The notes below the pieces were generated by a model that did no database searches, was not told the DNA's origin, and was given only the letters and a program-made list of their open reading frames with translations. Of a stretch of DNA of 64,000 nucleotides, positions 41,343 through 50,642 are shown one piece after another. Source of the DNA: Arthrobacter sp. AL12. Its GTDB lineage: Bacteria > Actinomycetota > Actinomycetes > Actinomycetales > Micrococcaceae. Numbering within the stretch: position 1 is the first letter of the stretch; each line of letters begins with the position of its first letter. The position numbers and the translations under genes were made by a program. The DNA lies in assembly GCF_029960645.1 (NCBI RefSeq), contig NZ_JASBQY010000013.1:1-64000 (forward strand). The letters run 5' to 3'.

Positions 41343-41504
41343 GGTTTTCCTTTCCTTAGGTTCCGGCGGGACCGCCGGCTGTTCCTAGACTCTTCCGGCT
41401 GGGACCGCGCCCCGTAAGGCGTCCATCCAGCCAAGTGGAAAACTGCCGCCCCACGCGGACTGTGGAGGAAGGGCGCCGCCGCCAACGCCTTTCCGCCACC
41501 GGGG

Positions 41505-42110
41505 TCAGCCCGGCAGCAGCGCCAGCAGCACCGGCACGACGCCCAGGCAGATGAAGGCCGGCAGTGAACACAAGCCGAGCGGCACCACGAGCCTCACGCC
41601 CAGGGCTGCGGCCTGTTTCTCCGCGGTCCGGAACCGCTCGCGCCGCAGGCGGGCAGCCTGAGCGCAGAGGATTGCCGACGAGGGGGCCCCGGTGAGCGCG
41701 GCGAAACCCAGCGCATCGCGCACGGCCAGGAGTTCCGGCGTGCGGACATCGGAGCTGGCCCAGGCGGTGTCCCAATCGGCGCCAACGGCGAGCGCCGCGA
41801 CGACCGGCCGCAGCGGACCACGGATTTCGGGCGCTGCCAGTTCGGCGACGAGCTCCAGGGCACGGCCGAGTCCGGCCCCCGCCTCGAGCATCGCGCCAAT
41901 CAGTTCCAGCAGCATTGCCGTGTCACCCAGGCCCGGTCCGCCGGCCTCCCCGGCCCGCTCGAGGCTGCGTTCTGGACCGTTTCCGGCGTCCGGGGCGGGC
42001 AGCGTCTGGCGCCGGAGTCTCCGCCTGGCCATGCCGCGGCCCGAACACGCAGTCAGGGCCGCGGCTGCCAATACCGCCAGCACCGCAAGACCCTCGGCGC
42101 CCGATGTCAC
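41505..42110 (-). CDS. tadC: Tad secretion inner-membrane protein TadC-like (T2SSF domain)
   Basis: A 201-aa protein containing a single T2SSF-type helical domain (LLELIGAMLEAGAGLGRALELV to LRRERFRTAEKQAAALGVRL) followed by a C-terminal membrane hairpin. The start is GTG 42110, overlapping the tadB stop (GTGA). It corresponds to Rv3657c. TadB and TadC are thought to form the platform that couples the ATPase to pilin extraction. Downstream, 41343-41504 separates it from the pilin gene and contains the pilin ribosome-binding site and probably a promoter. Confidence 0.85.
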   Translation of the reverse strand: MTSGAEGLAVLAVLAAAALTACSGRGMARRRLRRQTLPAPDAGNGPERSLERAGEAGGPGLGDTAMLLELIGAMLEAGAGLGRALELVAELAAPEIRGPLRPVVAALAVGADWDTAWASSDVRTPELLAVRDALGFAALTGAPSSAILCAQAARLRRERFRTAEKQAAALGVRLVVPLGLCSLPAFICLGVVPVLLALLPG

Positions 42111-42955
42111 GGCCGAGACCCCTCAGCCATCCGGACAAGCCGTGACGACCAGATCCGGCCGGCCGCGGTGAGGGCGAGGCCCGCCGCGAGCGCCGCCAGA
42201 CCCAGCGGGGTTTCCAGCAGGACCGCGGCAGGATCGACGCCCAGCAACACGCCCAGGCCCAGACCCAGGAACGGAAGCCACGTCAGCAGCCGGACGGTCG
42301 CACGGGGCCCGGCCAATGCCGTCTGCCGGGCGTCCTCGGCGTCGTCCTCGGCCTCAAGCTGGGCGGCAAATCGCGTCAGCACCTCCGCCAGCGGGCAGCC
42401 GCTGGCCTCGGCAACGTCACAGCACGCGGCGAGCTGGAACCAGACGCGGCGCGCCCGGATGCGTTCGCCGGCACCGTTTCCCCGGCTCTGACCGGACTCC
42501 GTTCCCCCGGGCCTGGCCGCGGCGGACCGGATCGCCGCTCCGACCGGTGACCCGCGCACCGCGGCGGCGCGGGCCGCGGCAAGTATCGGCCCGGATCCCG
42601 GGGCCAGCACCGGACCCCGGGCGGCAGTTCGTGTCCCGGACACGGCCCCGGACACGGTTGCGGCAGGATCGCCCCCGTGCAGGAGCCACAGTTCATCCCA
42701 CAACCGCGCGGGAGCACGGCCGCCCGTCAGCAAAGCCGCCATCTGCTGCACAAGCAGGGTCATCGAAACCGTCGCGGCGCTCCGTCTCCGCCACCATGCC
42801 ACGCCGCCCGCACCGCCCGCACGCGCAGGAGAGCCTGTCGGCGGACAGCCCCGTGCACCGGCCAGCGCCGCGCGAATCCGGTGACGCGGGGCACCGGCCG
42901 GGGAGAGAGCCAGGATCATGGCGAGGGCCAGCACTCCGGCAAGTAGGGCGGTCAT
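42107..42955 (-). CDS. tadB: Tad secretion inner-membrane protein TadB-like (T2SSF domain)
   Basis: A 282-aa protein with an N-terminal helix, a long Arg/Pro/Gly-rich loop and a T2SSF domain (LLVQQMAALLTGGRAPARLWDELW and LAACCDVAEASGCPLAEVLTRF). It ends with two hydrophobic segments. It overlaps tadA and tadC by 4 bp on each side, so the three are tightly coupled. Its role is the membrane platform for the pilus ATPase. Confidence 0.87.
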   Translation of the reverse strand: MTALLAGVLALAMILALSPAGAPRHRIRAALAGARGCPPTGSPARAGGAGGVAWWRRRSAATVSMTLLVQQMAALLTGGRAPARLWDELWLLHGGDPAATVSGAVSGTRTAARGPVLAPGSGPILAAARAAAVRGSPVGAAIRSAAARPGGTESGQSRGNGAGERIRARRVWFQLAACCDVAEASGCPLAEVLTRFAAQLEAEDDAEDARQTALAGPRATVRLLTWLPFLGLGLGVLLGVDPAAVLLETPLGLAALAAGLALTAAGRIWSSRLVRMAEGSRP

Positions 42956-44196
42956 GCCGGCTCCACCAGGGACGGGTCGAGACCGAGGCGGAGTGCCAGC
43001 CGCCGCCAGGCCGGCCCGCCGCGGACATCACCGGCGCAAATGTCCAGCGCGGAACCGACCACCAGGCCCGCCGGGCTGTCTTCGAGCACTCCGACGCAGG
43101 CCACGGTCCGCCCGTTGTTCATCCGTTCCACGTGGACCACGGCGTCGAGCGCGCTGACCGCCTGCAGCCGGACAGCGTCCTGCCCCATCCCGGCCAGGGC
43201 ACCCAGCGCGGTCAGCCGGGCCGGCACGTCGGCCGCGGTGTTGGCGTGGATGGTCCCGCCGCCCCCGCTGTGTCCGGTGTTCATGGCAGCCAGCAGCTCA
43301 CGCACTTCGGCACCCCTGCACTCCCCCACGACCAGCCGGTCCGGCCGCATCCGCAGGGACTGCCGCACGAGCTCGCCCAAATCCACGGCGCCGCCGCCTT
43401 CGAGGTTGCCGTGCCGCGCCTCCAGCGAGACGACGTGCGGGTGGACCGGGTTCAGTTCCGAGGCGTCCTCAATTAGGACCAGCCGCTCGCCGGACGGACA
43501 CAGGCCGAGGAGCGTGGCGAGCAGTGTGGTTTTCCCCGACCCGGTGGCGCCGCTGATCAGGAAACTCAGGCGCCGTCCCACCATCCGCTCCAGCACGGTC
43601 TGCACCACGGCCCCGAACATCCCGTTCCGCCGCAGCTCGTCCATCGAGAACACCCGTTCACGCCGGATCCTGATGCTCAGGAGCGTCCCCGCCGTGGAGA
43701 TCGGCGGAAGGACGGCGTGGACCCGGAACCCGCCGTCGAGCCTGACATCAACGCAGGGGGAACCGTCGTCCAGACGCCGCCCGCCGGCCGATACGAGTCG
43801 CGCTGCCAGTGCCCGGACCTGCGGTTCACCGGAGAACGCCACCGGCGCCCTTTCCAGTCCGCCGCCGCGGTCCAGCCAGACGGAGCCCGGTCCGTTGACG
43901 AAGATGTCCGTCACAGCTGGGTCCCGGACCAGGACCTGCAGGGGCCCGAGGCCGTTCAGTTCCGCGCTGATCCCCTCAACCGCGGCCAGCGCTCCGGCGG
44001 TTCCCAGCAGGCGTCCGCTCGCCTGCACGGCGGCCGCCACGCGGGAGGGGGTCACCGGCCCGGCGTCGGACAGCACGGATTCGCGGACGGATTCCAGCAG
44101 CCGTGCGTCGACGGAGGCCCTGCCCGGCGGCCGGTAGCGCAGGCTTCCCGGACCGGCACCGGCATCCGGCGGGCCCGGTGCCGAGTGGGCGCTCAT
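42952..44196 (-). CDS. tadA: Tad secretion ATPase TadA/CpaF
   Basis: A 414-aa VirB11/CpaF-type hexameric ATPase. The N-terminal domain (LGPLQVLVRDPAVTDIFVNG) precedes the catalytic domain, which has Walker A ISGATGSGKTTLL near residue 220, Asp box LVLIEDASELN, Walker B region LRMRPDRLVVGECRGAE and His box MNTGHSGGGGTIHAN. It powers pilin assembly. It is a member of the 'heli_sec_ATPase' group linked to the DECH helicase. It overlaps both neighbours by 4 bp. Confidence 0.94.
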   Translation of the reverse strand: MSAHSAPGPPDAGAGPGSLRYRPPGRASVDARLLESVRESVLSDAGPVTPSRVAAAVQASGRLLGTAGALAAVEGISAELNGLGPLQVLVRDPAVTDIFVNGPGSVWLDRGGGLERAPVAFSGEPQVRALAARLVSAGGRRLDDGSPCVDVRLDGGFRVHAVLPPISTAGTLLSIRIRRERVFSMDELRRNGMFGAVVQTVLERMVGRRLSFLISGATGSGKTTLLATLLGLCPSGERLVLIEDASELNPVHPHVVSLEARHGNLEGGGAVDLGELVRQSLRMRPDRLVVGECRGAEVRELLAAMNTGHSGGGGTIHANTAADVPARLTALGALAGMGQDAVRLQAVSALDAVVHVERMNNGRTVACVGVLEDSPAGLVVGSALDICAGDVRGGPAWRRLALRLGLDPSLVEPA

Positions 44197-45386
44197 CCGG
44201 TGGCTCCGGCGCCGAAGTCAAGGACCATGCCGGCGAACCGCCGGACATTGCGCTGCCGTCCGGTGTCCAGCAGACGCCCGAGTTCCGTGGCCGCCGCGGC
44301 GCGCCTGACATCCGGCATGATCCCGGCCAGCGGCAACCCGACGGACTCGGCAATCAGCCCTGCGTCCAGCGAGGCCCCGGGTCTGCCGCGCACCACCAGC
44401 ACCGTCTCCACCGCAGGGAGGTCCTGCAGGAGCCGGGCCGTGGCCACGGCCGCCCGCAGCAGCGCAGGCGCAACGACAATGATCCGGTCGCAGTCCCAGG
44501 CGAAAGTCCGCAGCGCTTCCGGACCCCGGCCAATGTCCACGAGGACCAGCTCGAAGCCGCGCCGGGCGGCGTCAAGCACCCCGGCCACGACCGTCTGCTC
44601 CACGCCGCTGTGGCGCTCCTTGTTCCCGGGCCACGACAGGAAGGGGAATCCCCCGGCCAGCGGCAGCGAGTCGGCGAGCTGGCGGGGGTCGATCGTGCCG
44701 CTGGCATCCGCCAGATCCGGCCAGCGGAGACCGGGCGTTTCCTCCGCGGCGAGCGCCAGTTCCAGGCCCCCGCCCCACGGGTCACCGTCCACCAGCAGGA
44801 CACGCAGACCTTCCCGGGCGGCAGCATGGGCCAGCCAGACAGCTGCCGTGCTGGCGCCGGCGCCGCCGCAACCGCCGACAATCCCGAGGACGAACCCGCC
44901 GGATTCGGGAGCACGGGAGCGGCTGAGGTACTCGGCGAGCCAGGATGCGGCCTCGGGCAGCACTGCGACGCGTTCGGCGCCGATGACGGCGGCCAGGTGC
45001 CACAGGCTGTCGCCGTCCCCGGTGAGGCCCACGAGCACGGCCGGTGAACGTCCCCGCGGCGGCAACTCACGTATGTCGCTGCCGAGCAGCACCACCGCGG
45101 CAGTGCCCCAGAAGGGCGCCGCTTGCCGGATGTCCGCCACCGTGCGCAGCTGGCCGCCGGACGCCGCCACAACGCGTTCCACTTCACCGCGCAGCACGTC
45201 GGACCCCGTCACGAGCAGCGTCTCCGCCGACCCGTCCGGCACCCACGGCGCAGCACCGGCCCCGGTCCCAGCACCGGCCCCAGTGCCTGGCCGAGTGCCT
45301 GGCCCGGTACCGGTGCCCAGCAGAGCCCCTGCCCCGGGTCCGGTGCCAGACCCGTGACCGGACGGCGGTAGCTCGTGCCTGCTCAT
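44193..45386 (-). CDS. CpaE-like ParA/MinD-family protein of the Tad operon
   Basis: A 397-aa protein. The N-terminal 45 residues are a low-complexity Gly/Thr/Ala run (GTGTGPGTRPGTGAGAGTG). A receiver-like domain (VLLGSDIRELP) then leads to a SIMIBI ATPase with the deviant Walker [20 protein letters not shown] near residue 170 and LLVDGDPWGGGLE. It is the first gene of the operon and corresponds to Rv3660c. In Caulobacter CpaE localises pilus assembly; a similar role here is inference. Confidence 0.88.
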   Translation of the reverse strand: MSRHELPPSGHGSGTGPGAGALLGTGTGPGTRPGTGAGAGTGAGAAPWVPDGSAETLLVTGSDVLRGEVERVVAASGGQLRTVADIRQAAPFWGTAAVVLLGSDIRELPPRGRSPAVLVGLTGDGDSLWHLAAVIGAERVAVLPEAASWLAEYLSRSRAPESGGFVLGIVGGCGGAGASTAAVWLAHAAAREGLRVLLVDGDPWGGGLELALAAEETPGLRWPDLADASGTIDPRQLADSLPLAGGFPFLSWPGNKERHSGVEQTVVAGVLDAARRGFELVLVDIGRGPEALRTFAWDCDRIIVVAPALLRAAVATARLLQDLPAVETVLVVRGRPGASLDAGLIAESVGLPLAGIMPDVRRAAAATELGRLLDTGRQRNVRRFAGMVLDFGAGATG

Positions 45387-45498
45387 GCGCCCACTCTTCC
45401 CGGCCCCGGAACCTGCCGTAACCCGCTCCGGCTGCTATGTGGACAAGCCGGGGCGGGGCAGGTGCACGCACAACGCACCGCAGGGCAGAATTGACCCT

Positions 45499-47223
45499 AT
45501 GTACCTGTTGCTCGCCGCCCACGCCGACGGCGCAGCCCTGCAGGAACTCACCGCGGACGGCGCTCCGCACCCGGCCACACCGGAACCGCGGACCGTGAGC
45601 GCCGCCGAGCTCGCCGGCGTCGTGCGTGAACTCGAAAAACGGAGGCCGCGCTGGATCTGGCACCGCACCCAGGACTGGTACCCCGCCCTACTCACCGCCG
45701 GGGTCGAGCTGGAACGCTGTTACGACCTCACGTTGTGCGGCGCGATCCTGGCCCATTCGGAGTTCAGCGCCCACACCGCGTACGCGCAGGACGCGGAAAA
45801 GCTGGTCCAGGACGATGAGCTGCAGCCGCCGCCACGGGCGCTGCAGCCCCCTCCCCCGCCGGCTGACCAGGGTGCCCTGTTCGATGATCCCGGCCTGCGT
45901 AAGACACCCCGCCACAGCCCCGAGGACCTCCGCGCCGAATACGCCGCCCAGCAGGAGGCGCTCGGTCAGGCGGGCGGGGCCGGCGTCGAACGCGAAGGCG
46001 ACAACCGCAAGCAGCGCCTCCAGCTGCTGCTCGCGGCCGAGTCCGCGGGCGCCATGATTGCGGCGGAGATGCAGCACACCGGGGTGCCGTGGCGCGAGGA
46101 ACTGCATGAGCGGATTCTGACGGACTACCTTGGCCCCCGGCCTCCTGTGGGACACCGTCCGGCCAAGCTGGAGGCCCTCACCGCCGAGCTGCGGCAGCTG
46201 CTGAATTCCCCGTCGCTGAACCCGGACTCCCCGCAGGAGCTCATGCGGGCCCTGCACCGGAACGGCATCGAGGTGAAAACCACCCGGCAGTGGGAACTGA
46301 AGGAATCCAGCCACCCGGCGATCGAGCCGCTGCTGGCCTTTAAGAAACTCTCCCGCCTGCACGCCGCCAACGGCTGGGTCTGGCTGGATGCCTGGGTGAA
46401 GGACGGCCGGTTCCAGCCGGAGTACGTGGTCGGCGGTGTCGTTTCCGGGCGGTGGGCCTCCCGGGGCGGCGGGGCGCTGCAGATTCCGCGCCAGATCCGC
46501 GGGGCCGTCCATGCCGATCCGGGCTACAAGCTGATCGTCGCCGACGCCTCTCAGCTCGAGCCCCGCGTCCTTGTGGCGCTCGCGCAGGACTCCAAGATGG
46601 CAGAGGCCGCGCGGGACAAGGACCTGTACGCCGGCATCGCCGCGCAGGGTTTCGGTGGGGACCGCGCCAAAGCCAAGGTGGCGCTGCTCGGCGCAATCTA
46701 CGGGGCCACCACCGGCGAGTCCGGGCGCCTGATGCCGCAACTGACCCGCACCTACCCGCGCGCCGTGGGCTTCGTGGAGCAGGCAGCCCGCGAGGGGGAG
46801 GCCGGCAGGACGGTCACCTCGCGGCTGGGCCGCAGCAGCCCGCCGCCGTCCGAGCGCTGGCGGCAGAGCCAGCAGTCGACCAGCGCCGAGGAACAGCGCC
46901 GGGCGGACTCGATCGCCCGCTCGCGGGGCCGGTTCACCCGCAACTTCGTTGTGCAGGGTTCCGCGGCCGATTGGGCGGCCTGCTGGCTGGCCGAACTCCG
47001 ACGCCGGCTCCGCGCCATGCGCGCGGACGGCGGCCCCGCCGGGGAACTGGTCTTCTTCCTGCATGACGAGGTCATGGTCCACTGCCCCGAGGCAGCGGTC
47101 GACGACTGCGTACGGGCCATCGAGGAAGCCGCGAACGCCGCCAAGGAACTGCTGTTCGGCAGGATCCCGGTGGAATTCCCGGTCAGCGTCGCGGTCGTGG
47201 ACTCCTACGACAACGCCAAATAA
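45499..47223 (+). CDS. PolA-type bifunctional 3'-5' exonuclease/DNA polymerase
   Basis: A 574-aa family A DNA polymerase, shorter than PolA because it lacks a 5' nuclease domain. The polymerase domain from about residue 190 has motif A (VVADASQLEPRVLVAL), motif B (RAKAKVALLGAIYGATTG) and motif C (FFLHDEVMVH). The N-terminal domain has an exonuclease-like fold but I cannot see a complete DEDD set, so proofreading is doubtful. The start is ATG 45499 (MYLLLAAH), 6 nt after AGAATT. It is divergent from the Tad operon. It is an accessory polymerase; polA itself is elsewhere. Confidence 0.88.
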   Translation: MYLLLAAHADGAALQELTADGAPHPATPEPRTVSAAELAGVVRELEKRRPRWIWHRTQDWYPALLTAGVELERCYDLTLCGAILAHSEFSAHTAYAQDAEKLVQDDELQPPPRALQPPPPPADQGALFDDPGLRKTPRHSPEDLRAEYAAQQEALGQAGGAGVEREGDNRKQRLQLLLAAESAGAMIAAEMQHTGVPWREELHERILTDYLGPRPPVGHRPAKLEALTAELRQLLNSPSLNPDSPQELMRALHRNGIEVKTTRQWELKESSHPAIEPLLAFKKLSRLHAANGWVWLDAWVKDGRFQPEYVVGGVVSGRWASRGGGALQIPRQIRGAVHADPGYKLIVADASQLEPRVLVALAQDSKMAEAARDKDLYAGIAAQGFGGDRAKAKVALLGAIYGATTGESGRLMPQLTRTYPRAVGFVEQAAREGEAGRTVTSRLGRSSPPPSERWRQSQQSTSAEEQRRADSIARSRGRFTRNFVVQGSAADWAACWLAELRRRLRAMRADGGPAGELVFFLHDEVMVHCPEAAVDDCVRAIEEAANAAKELLFGRIPVEFPVSVAVVDSYDNAK

Positions 47224-47365
47224 TCGTCCGGGGCAGCCGGCCGTAACGTACCCGCCGGTAGCGTTGTGCGCCGCGTACGATCGCCGTTACCCTCGAAAAG
47301 GCCGGGCATTAATCCGACAATCCCGGCCATGCAACGACGCATAGTTTCTTGGGGAGGCCGCACAA

Positions 47366-47611
47366 TTGGCTGGAATTTTTGAGATCGCCAAGGCCGGCGG
47401 GAAGAAGTACTTCTTCAAGCTCACGGCACCCGACGGCACGGTGGTCGCCGTTTCACCACTGTTCAACACGATCAAGGGCGCAGCTGCGGGCATCAACGCC
47501 GTGCGGGAGAACGCCGCCACCGGGCTGATCGTCGACAAGTCCCGGGACCGCAGCCCGCAAGGACCTACAAAAGCCGCCACGGGGCCCGGCGCCGGGCTGG
47601 CCCGCAGCTAG
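47366..47611 (+). CDS. YegP-family DUF1508 protein
   Basis: An 81-aa soluble protein with the DUF1508 core FEIAKAGGKKYFFKLTAPDGTVVAVS and a GINAVRENA segment. The family usually has two tandem copies; this has one plus a basic tail. The start is TTG 47366 with GGAGG 8 nt upstream. Structures of relatives suggest a beta-hairpin domain of unknown role. It is convergent with the NUDIX gene. Confidence 0.82.
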   Translation: MAGIFEIAKAGGKKYFFKLTAPDGTVVAVSPLFNTIKGAAAGINAVRENAATGLIVDKSRDRSPQGPTKAATGPGAGLARS

Positions 47612-47619
47612 GTCCCGCC

Positions 47620-48318
47620 TCAGCCGTCGAGCCTGCTCCACGTGTCGATGTCGAGCAGGCTGTCCCGGTCCCAGGGCACCGCCCAGCCCAGCTGGTCGAA
47701 GAGCTGGTTGAGGATCATCCCGGTGAAGCCCCAGACCACGACGTCGTTGACGGTGAAAGCGGGGCTCTGGAACGTCTGCCCCACCCGGGTCACCGTCGCC
47801 ATCACGCGGTTGTCCGGATCCAGCAGGTCCCGGACCGGGACGCGGAAGACCTGGGCGGATTCGCCGTAGTCCACCACCCGCACGGGCGACTGGGACGCCC
47901 ACCAACCCAGAACCGGGGTGACCAGGAAGTTCCCGCGGGGAAGTGCCAGTTCCGGCATCACACCGAGGACCTCGACGCCGGCCGGATCCAGCCCGGTTTC
48001 CTCTTCCGCTTCCCGCAGGGCGGCGGCGATCACGGATTCCCCCGGGTCGATGCCGCCGCCGGGGAACGCGACCTGCCCCGGATGGTCATCCAGGGTCTGG
48101 GCGCGCTGCAGCAGCAGGACATCCAGATCGGCCGGGGCAAGCAGCTTGACGGAGGTCGCCGGCACGTCGTCGAGGGAGCCGAAGAGCATCAGTACCGCTG
48201 CCCGGCGGACCCGCTCGCCGGGCTCGACGACGAGTTCCCGCCAGCGCGGGTCGGCGGACGGCGCCGTGCCGGCCGCCACCGCGGCGACCAGGTCGATGAG
48301 GTCCTGGCGGGCCGTCAC
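47620..48318 (-). CDS. CoA pyrophosphatase-type NUDIX hydrolase
   Basis: A 232-aa NUDIX enzyme. The NUDIX box is [23 protein letters not shown], preceded by [23 protein letters not shown]. The LLxQRA and [10 protein letters not shown] spacing upstream of the box is the UPF0035/NudL signature for coenzyme A cleavage. The start is GTG 48318, overlapping the nth stop (GTGA). It is in an operon after nth, matching Rv3674c-Rv3672c order without the thioredoxin-like gene Rv3673c between them. Confidence 0.9.
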   Translation of the reverse strand: MTARQDLIDLVAAVAAGTAPSADPRWRELVVEPGERVRRAAVLMLFGSLDDVPATSVKLLAPADLDVLLLQRAQTLDDHPGQVAFPGGGIDPGESVIAAALREAEEETGLDPAGVEVLGVMPELALPRGNFLVTPVLGWWASQSPVRVVDYGESAQVFRVPVRDLLDPDNRVMATVTRVGQTFQSPAFTVNDVVVWGFTGMILNQLFDQLGWAVPWDRDSLLDIDTWSRLDG

Positions 48319-49334
48319 AGCGGCCTCCTCTGGGATTCCATCCGGATTTCCGCGGCTCGGTGGGTCTCTGAGAGGAGCTTGGACAAGAGCTCCTCCTGCC
48401 CCGGGGCCAGCTCGTATTTGAGCAGTGTCCTGGCCTTCTCCTGGTCCGTCTCCCCCATCCCGTAGCTCGGGCACCAGTTGGCGACGGCGCAGGCGCCGCA
48501 GGCCGGCTTGCGGGAATGGCAAACGCGCCGGCCGTGGAACACCACCCGGTGCGAGAGCATGGTCCAGTCCCGGGGCTCGAACAGTTCCGCGACGTCGGAC
48601 TCGATCCGCACCGGGTCATCGGACTCGGTCCAGCCGAAGCGCCTGGCGAGCCGGCCGAAATGGGTGTCCACCGTGATCCCGGGGACGCCGAACGCGTTGC
48701 CGAGCACGACGTTCGCGGTTTTCCGTCCGACACCGGGAAGCGTCACCAGGTCTTCCAGCCGGCCGGGCACCTCACCGTCGTACTCATCCACGAGCCGGTT
48801 GCACAGCGCCATCAGGTTCCGGGTCTTGGCCCGGAAGAACCCGGTCGGCTTGATGATGGCCTCCAGCTCGGCCGGGTCCGCCTCCGCCATGCTCCGCGCA
48901 TCCGGGTAACGGGCGAACAGCAGGGGCGTGATCTGGTTGACCGTCACGTCCGTGGTCTGCGCCGACAGCACGGTGGCCACCACCAGCTCGAACGGGCTGC
49001 GGAAGTCGAGTTCCGCATGGGCGTAGGGATACTGTTCCGCCAGCGCCTTGTTGATCCGGCGGGCGCGCCGCTTCAGTCCCAGCAACGACTCCCCCGCAGC
49101 CCGAACGCCGGCGCCTTTGGGGCCCGCGTTTCTCGGGCCCGCGCCCCCAGTGCCGGCGCCTTTGGCGCCCGCGTTTCTCGGGCCCGCGCCCCCAGTGCCG
49201 GTGCTCTTGATGCCGGGATTTTTCGGGCCCGCGCCCCCAGTGCCGGTGCTCTTGATGCCGGGACTTTCCGGTCCCGCGCCCGCGGTGTCGGCAACGGCGC
49301 TGCCGGGCACTGGAATGCTGGACTCGCTGGCCAC
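48315..49334 (-). CDS. nth: endonuclease III with a repetitive N-terminal extension
   Basis: A DNA glycosylase/AP lyase removing oxidised pyrimidines. The catalytic core starts near residue 85 ([19 protein letters not shown]). HhH motif [18 protein letters not shown] supplies the catalytic Lys, and [15 protein letters not shown] the Asp. The 4Fe-4S loop is [17 protein letters not shown]. The first ~80 residues are unusual: four ~15-residue repeats of [15 protein letters not shown] type, making it 339 aa instead of the usual ~220-260. The start is GTG 49334. It lies 9 bp after the membrane-protein stop. Confidence 0.92.
   Translation of the reverse strand: MASESSIPVPGSAVADTAGAGPESPGIKSTGTGGAGPKNPGIKSTGTGGAGPRNAGAKGAGTGGAGPRNAGPKGAGVRAAGESLLGLKRRARRINKALAEQYPYAHAELDFRSPFELVVATVLSAQTTDVTVNQITPLLFARYPDARSMAEADPAELEAIIKPTGFFRAKTRNLMALCNRLVDEYDGEVPGRLEDLVTLPGVGRKTANVVLGNAFGVPGITVDTHFGRLARRFGWTESDDPVRIESDVAELFEPRDWTMLSHRVVFHGRRVCHSRKPACGACAVANWCPSYGMGETDQEKARTLLKYELAPGQEELLSKLLSETHRAAEIRMESQRRPL
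49108..49290 (-). repeat. four 45-bp coding repeats in the nth 5' region
   Basis: About four 45-bp units encode [19 protein letters not shown] repeats of the Nth N terminus. Adjacent units are nearly identical, including silent positions, indicating recent expansion. Confidence 0.85.
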
Positions 49335-49343
49335 GGGCGCTGG

Positions 49344-50642
49344 CTAACCGCGTTCGATGTTGCTGAGGTCGCGGAGCACGCCCACGCGGCCATCGGTGTG
49401 CTGGACCAGGAATTCGTGGCCCCGGTCCTCCAGGGCGAGCACCCAGCCGCCGGGTTCGATCACGAACGCTGCGACGCCGCTGTGCTCTTCCACGGCGGTG
49501 CGGGGCTGGGCGACGGCGAACCAGAAGGCCTCGTGGACGACCTGGACATCGTGTTCCTCGGGGCGGTTTGCCGGGTCGACGGTGGCGCCGATCGGTTCCT
49601 GCTGGCGCACCTGCGGGTTCACGGTGGTGGGGGCACCGTGGCCTGACGTGACGGGAACCTCGGTGGCCCGGGTTTCCTCAGCTGCCGAAGCAGCCCGGAC
49701 ATCCCTGGGCTGTCCGCCCGCAGGGGCAGCGGCGCCGGGGGTCACGACGGCGGCCTGGGTCGCCTCGGCCGCGGACGGCTTCGGTGCGGTCGCGTTGGGC
49801 ACGATGCCCGAGACCTGGGTTTCCGGGGAGCCGACGACGGGTGTGGGCGCGGCCGACCGGGCCGGTGTCGCCGCGGCCGCTCCCGCCGCTGCGCCAGTGC
49901 CGGGAGCAGCTGCGCCTGAAGCGCCCGAGGTGCCGGACTTTCCGCCCGGCGTCATCCGCTTCGCCCAACCGGCGACGGCGCTGGTGCCCACGGCCTTCGG
50001 TGCGGTTTCGTCCTTGGCCTCTTTGGGCGCCTTGGGGGCCTGCGGCTTGCGGACGGGAACCGCCGACTCGCGGGCAACGACGTGGGCGGGGACTTCTGCG
50101 CGGTCCAGGAAGTCGCCGGCGAAGAAAGGAACCAGGCGGCCCAGCACGGTGGCCGCGAGGAGCCCGAGGGCGCCGACGAGGGCCAGCAGCATGCTGGGGA
50201 CAAAGGCGCCCGCGACGGCCAGGAAGAAGAACGCAACAGCGAAGGACGCCACCACGGAGCCGAACTGGTCCACCGACAGGGAGCCGATGCGGATTTTCGT
50301 TCCGGGGCTGACGCGGCGGGCCACGAACAGCGCGGAAACAATCACCGGCAACACGATCCCGAGGCCCAGGAAGAACAGGCTCCCCAGGTTCCACAGGTTG
50401 TAGCGGACGGCAAACATCGGGATCAGCGAGGCCACAAAGAGAATCAGCGTCGAGCCGAACACCGTGAGATCACGGATCGTGAACGGACCGAGGACCGCCT
50501 GGTTCGTCTTGCCGGCCGCCTTCGCGCTGGCCTTGTCAACCGTGAACCGGGGCGCCTCCCCGAAGCCGCCGGACCGGTCCGCGCCGCTGTTGCCCTGGCT
50601 TTGGGCGGGCGGCTTAAGCTGCCCGTTTGTTTGCTCGTTCAT
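49344..50642 (-). CDS. membrane protein with Ala/Pro-rich linker, function unknown
   Basis: A 432-aa protein, start ATG 50642 with GGAG upstream. An N-terminal hydrophilic tail is followed by four hydrophobic segments between residues ~60 and 200 (LTVFGSTLILFVASLIPMF onward). A long Ala/Pro/Lys/Thr linker leads to a C-terminal module (HEAFWFAVAQPRTAVEEHSG, then FVIEPGGWVLALEDRG) of about 70 residues. It is the first gene of the membrane protein-nth-NUDIX operon. I do not recognise the family. Confidence 0.72.
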   Translation of the reverse strand: MNEQTNGQLKPPAQSQGNSGADRSGGFGEAPRFTVDKASAKAAGKTNQAVLGPFTIRDLTVFGSTLILFVASLIPMFAVRYNLWNLGSLFFLGLGIVLPVIVSALFVARRVSPGTKIRIGSLSVDQFGSVVASFAVAFFFLAVAGAFVPSMLLALVGALGLLAATVLGRLVPFFAGDFLDRAEVPAHVVARESAVPVRKPQAPKAPKEAKDETAPKAVGTSAVAGWAKRMTPGGKSGTSGASGAAAPGTGAAAGAAAATPARSAAPTPVVGSPETQVSGIVPNATAPKPSAAEATQAAVVTPGAAAPAGGQPRDVRAASAAEETRATEVPVTSGHGAPTTVNPQVRQQEPIGATVDPANRPEEHDVQVVHEAFWFAVAQPRTAVEEHSGVAAFVIEPGGWVLALEDRGHEFLVQHTDGRVGVLRDLSNIERG

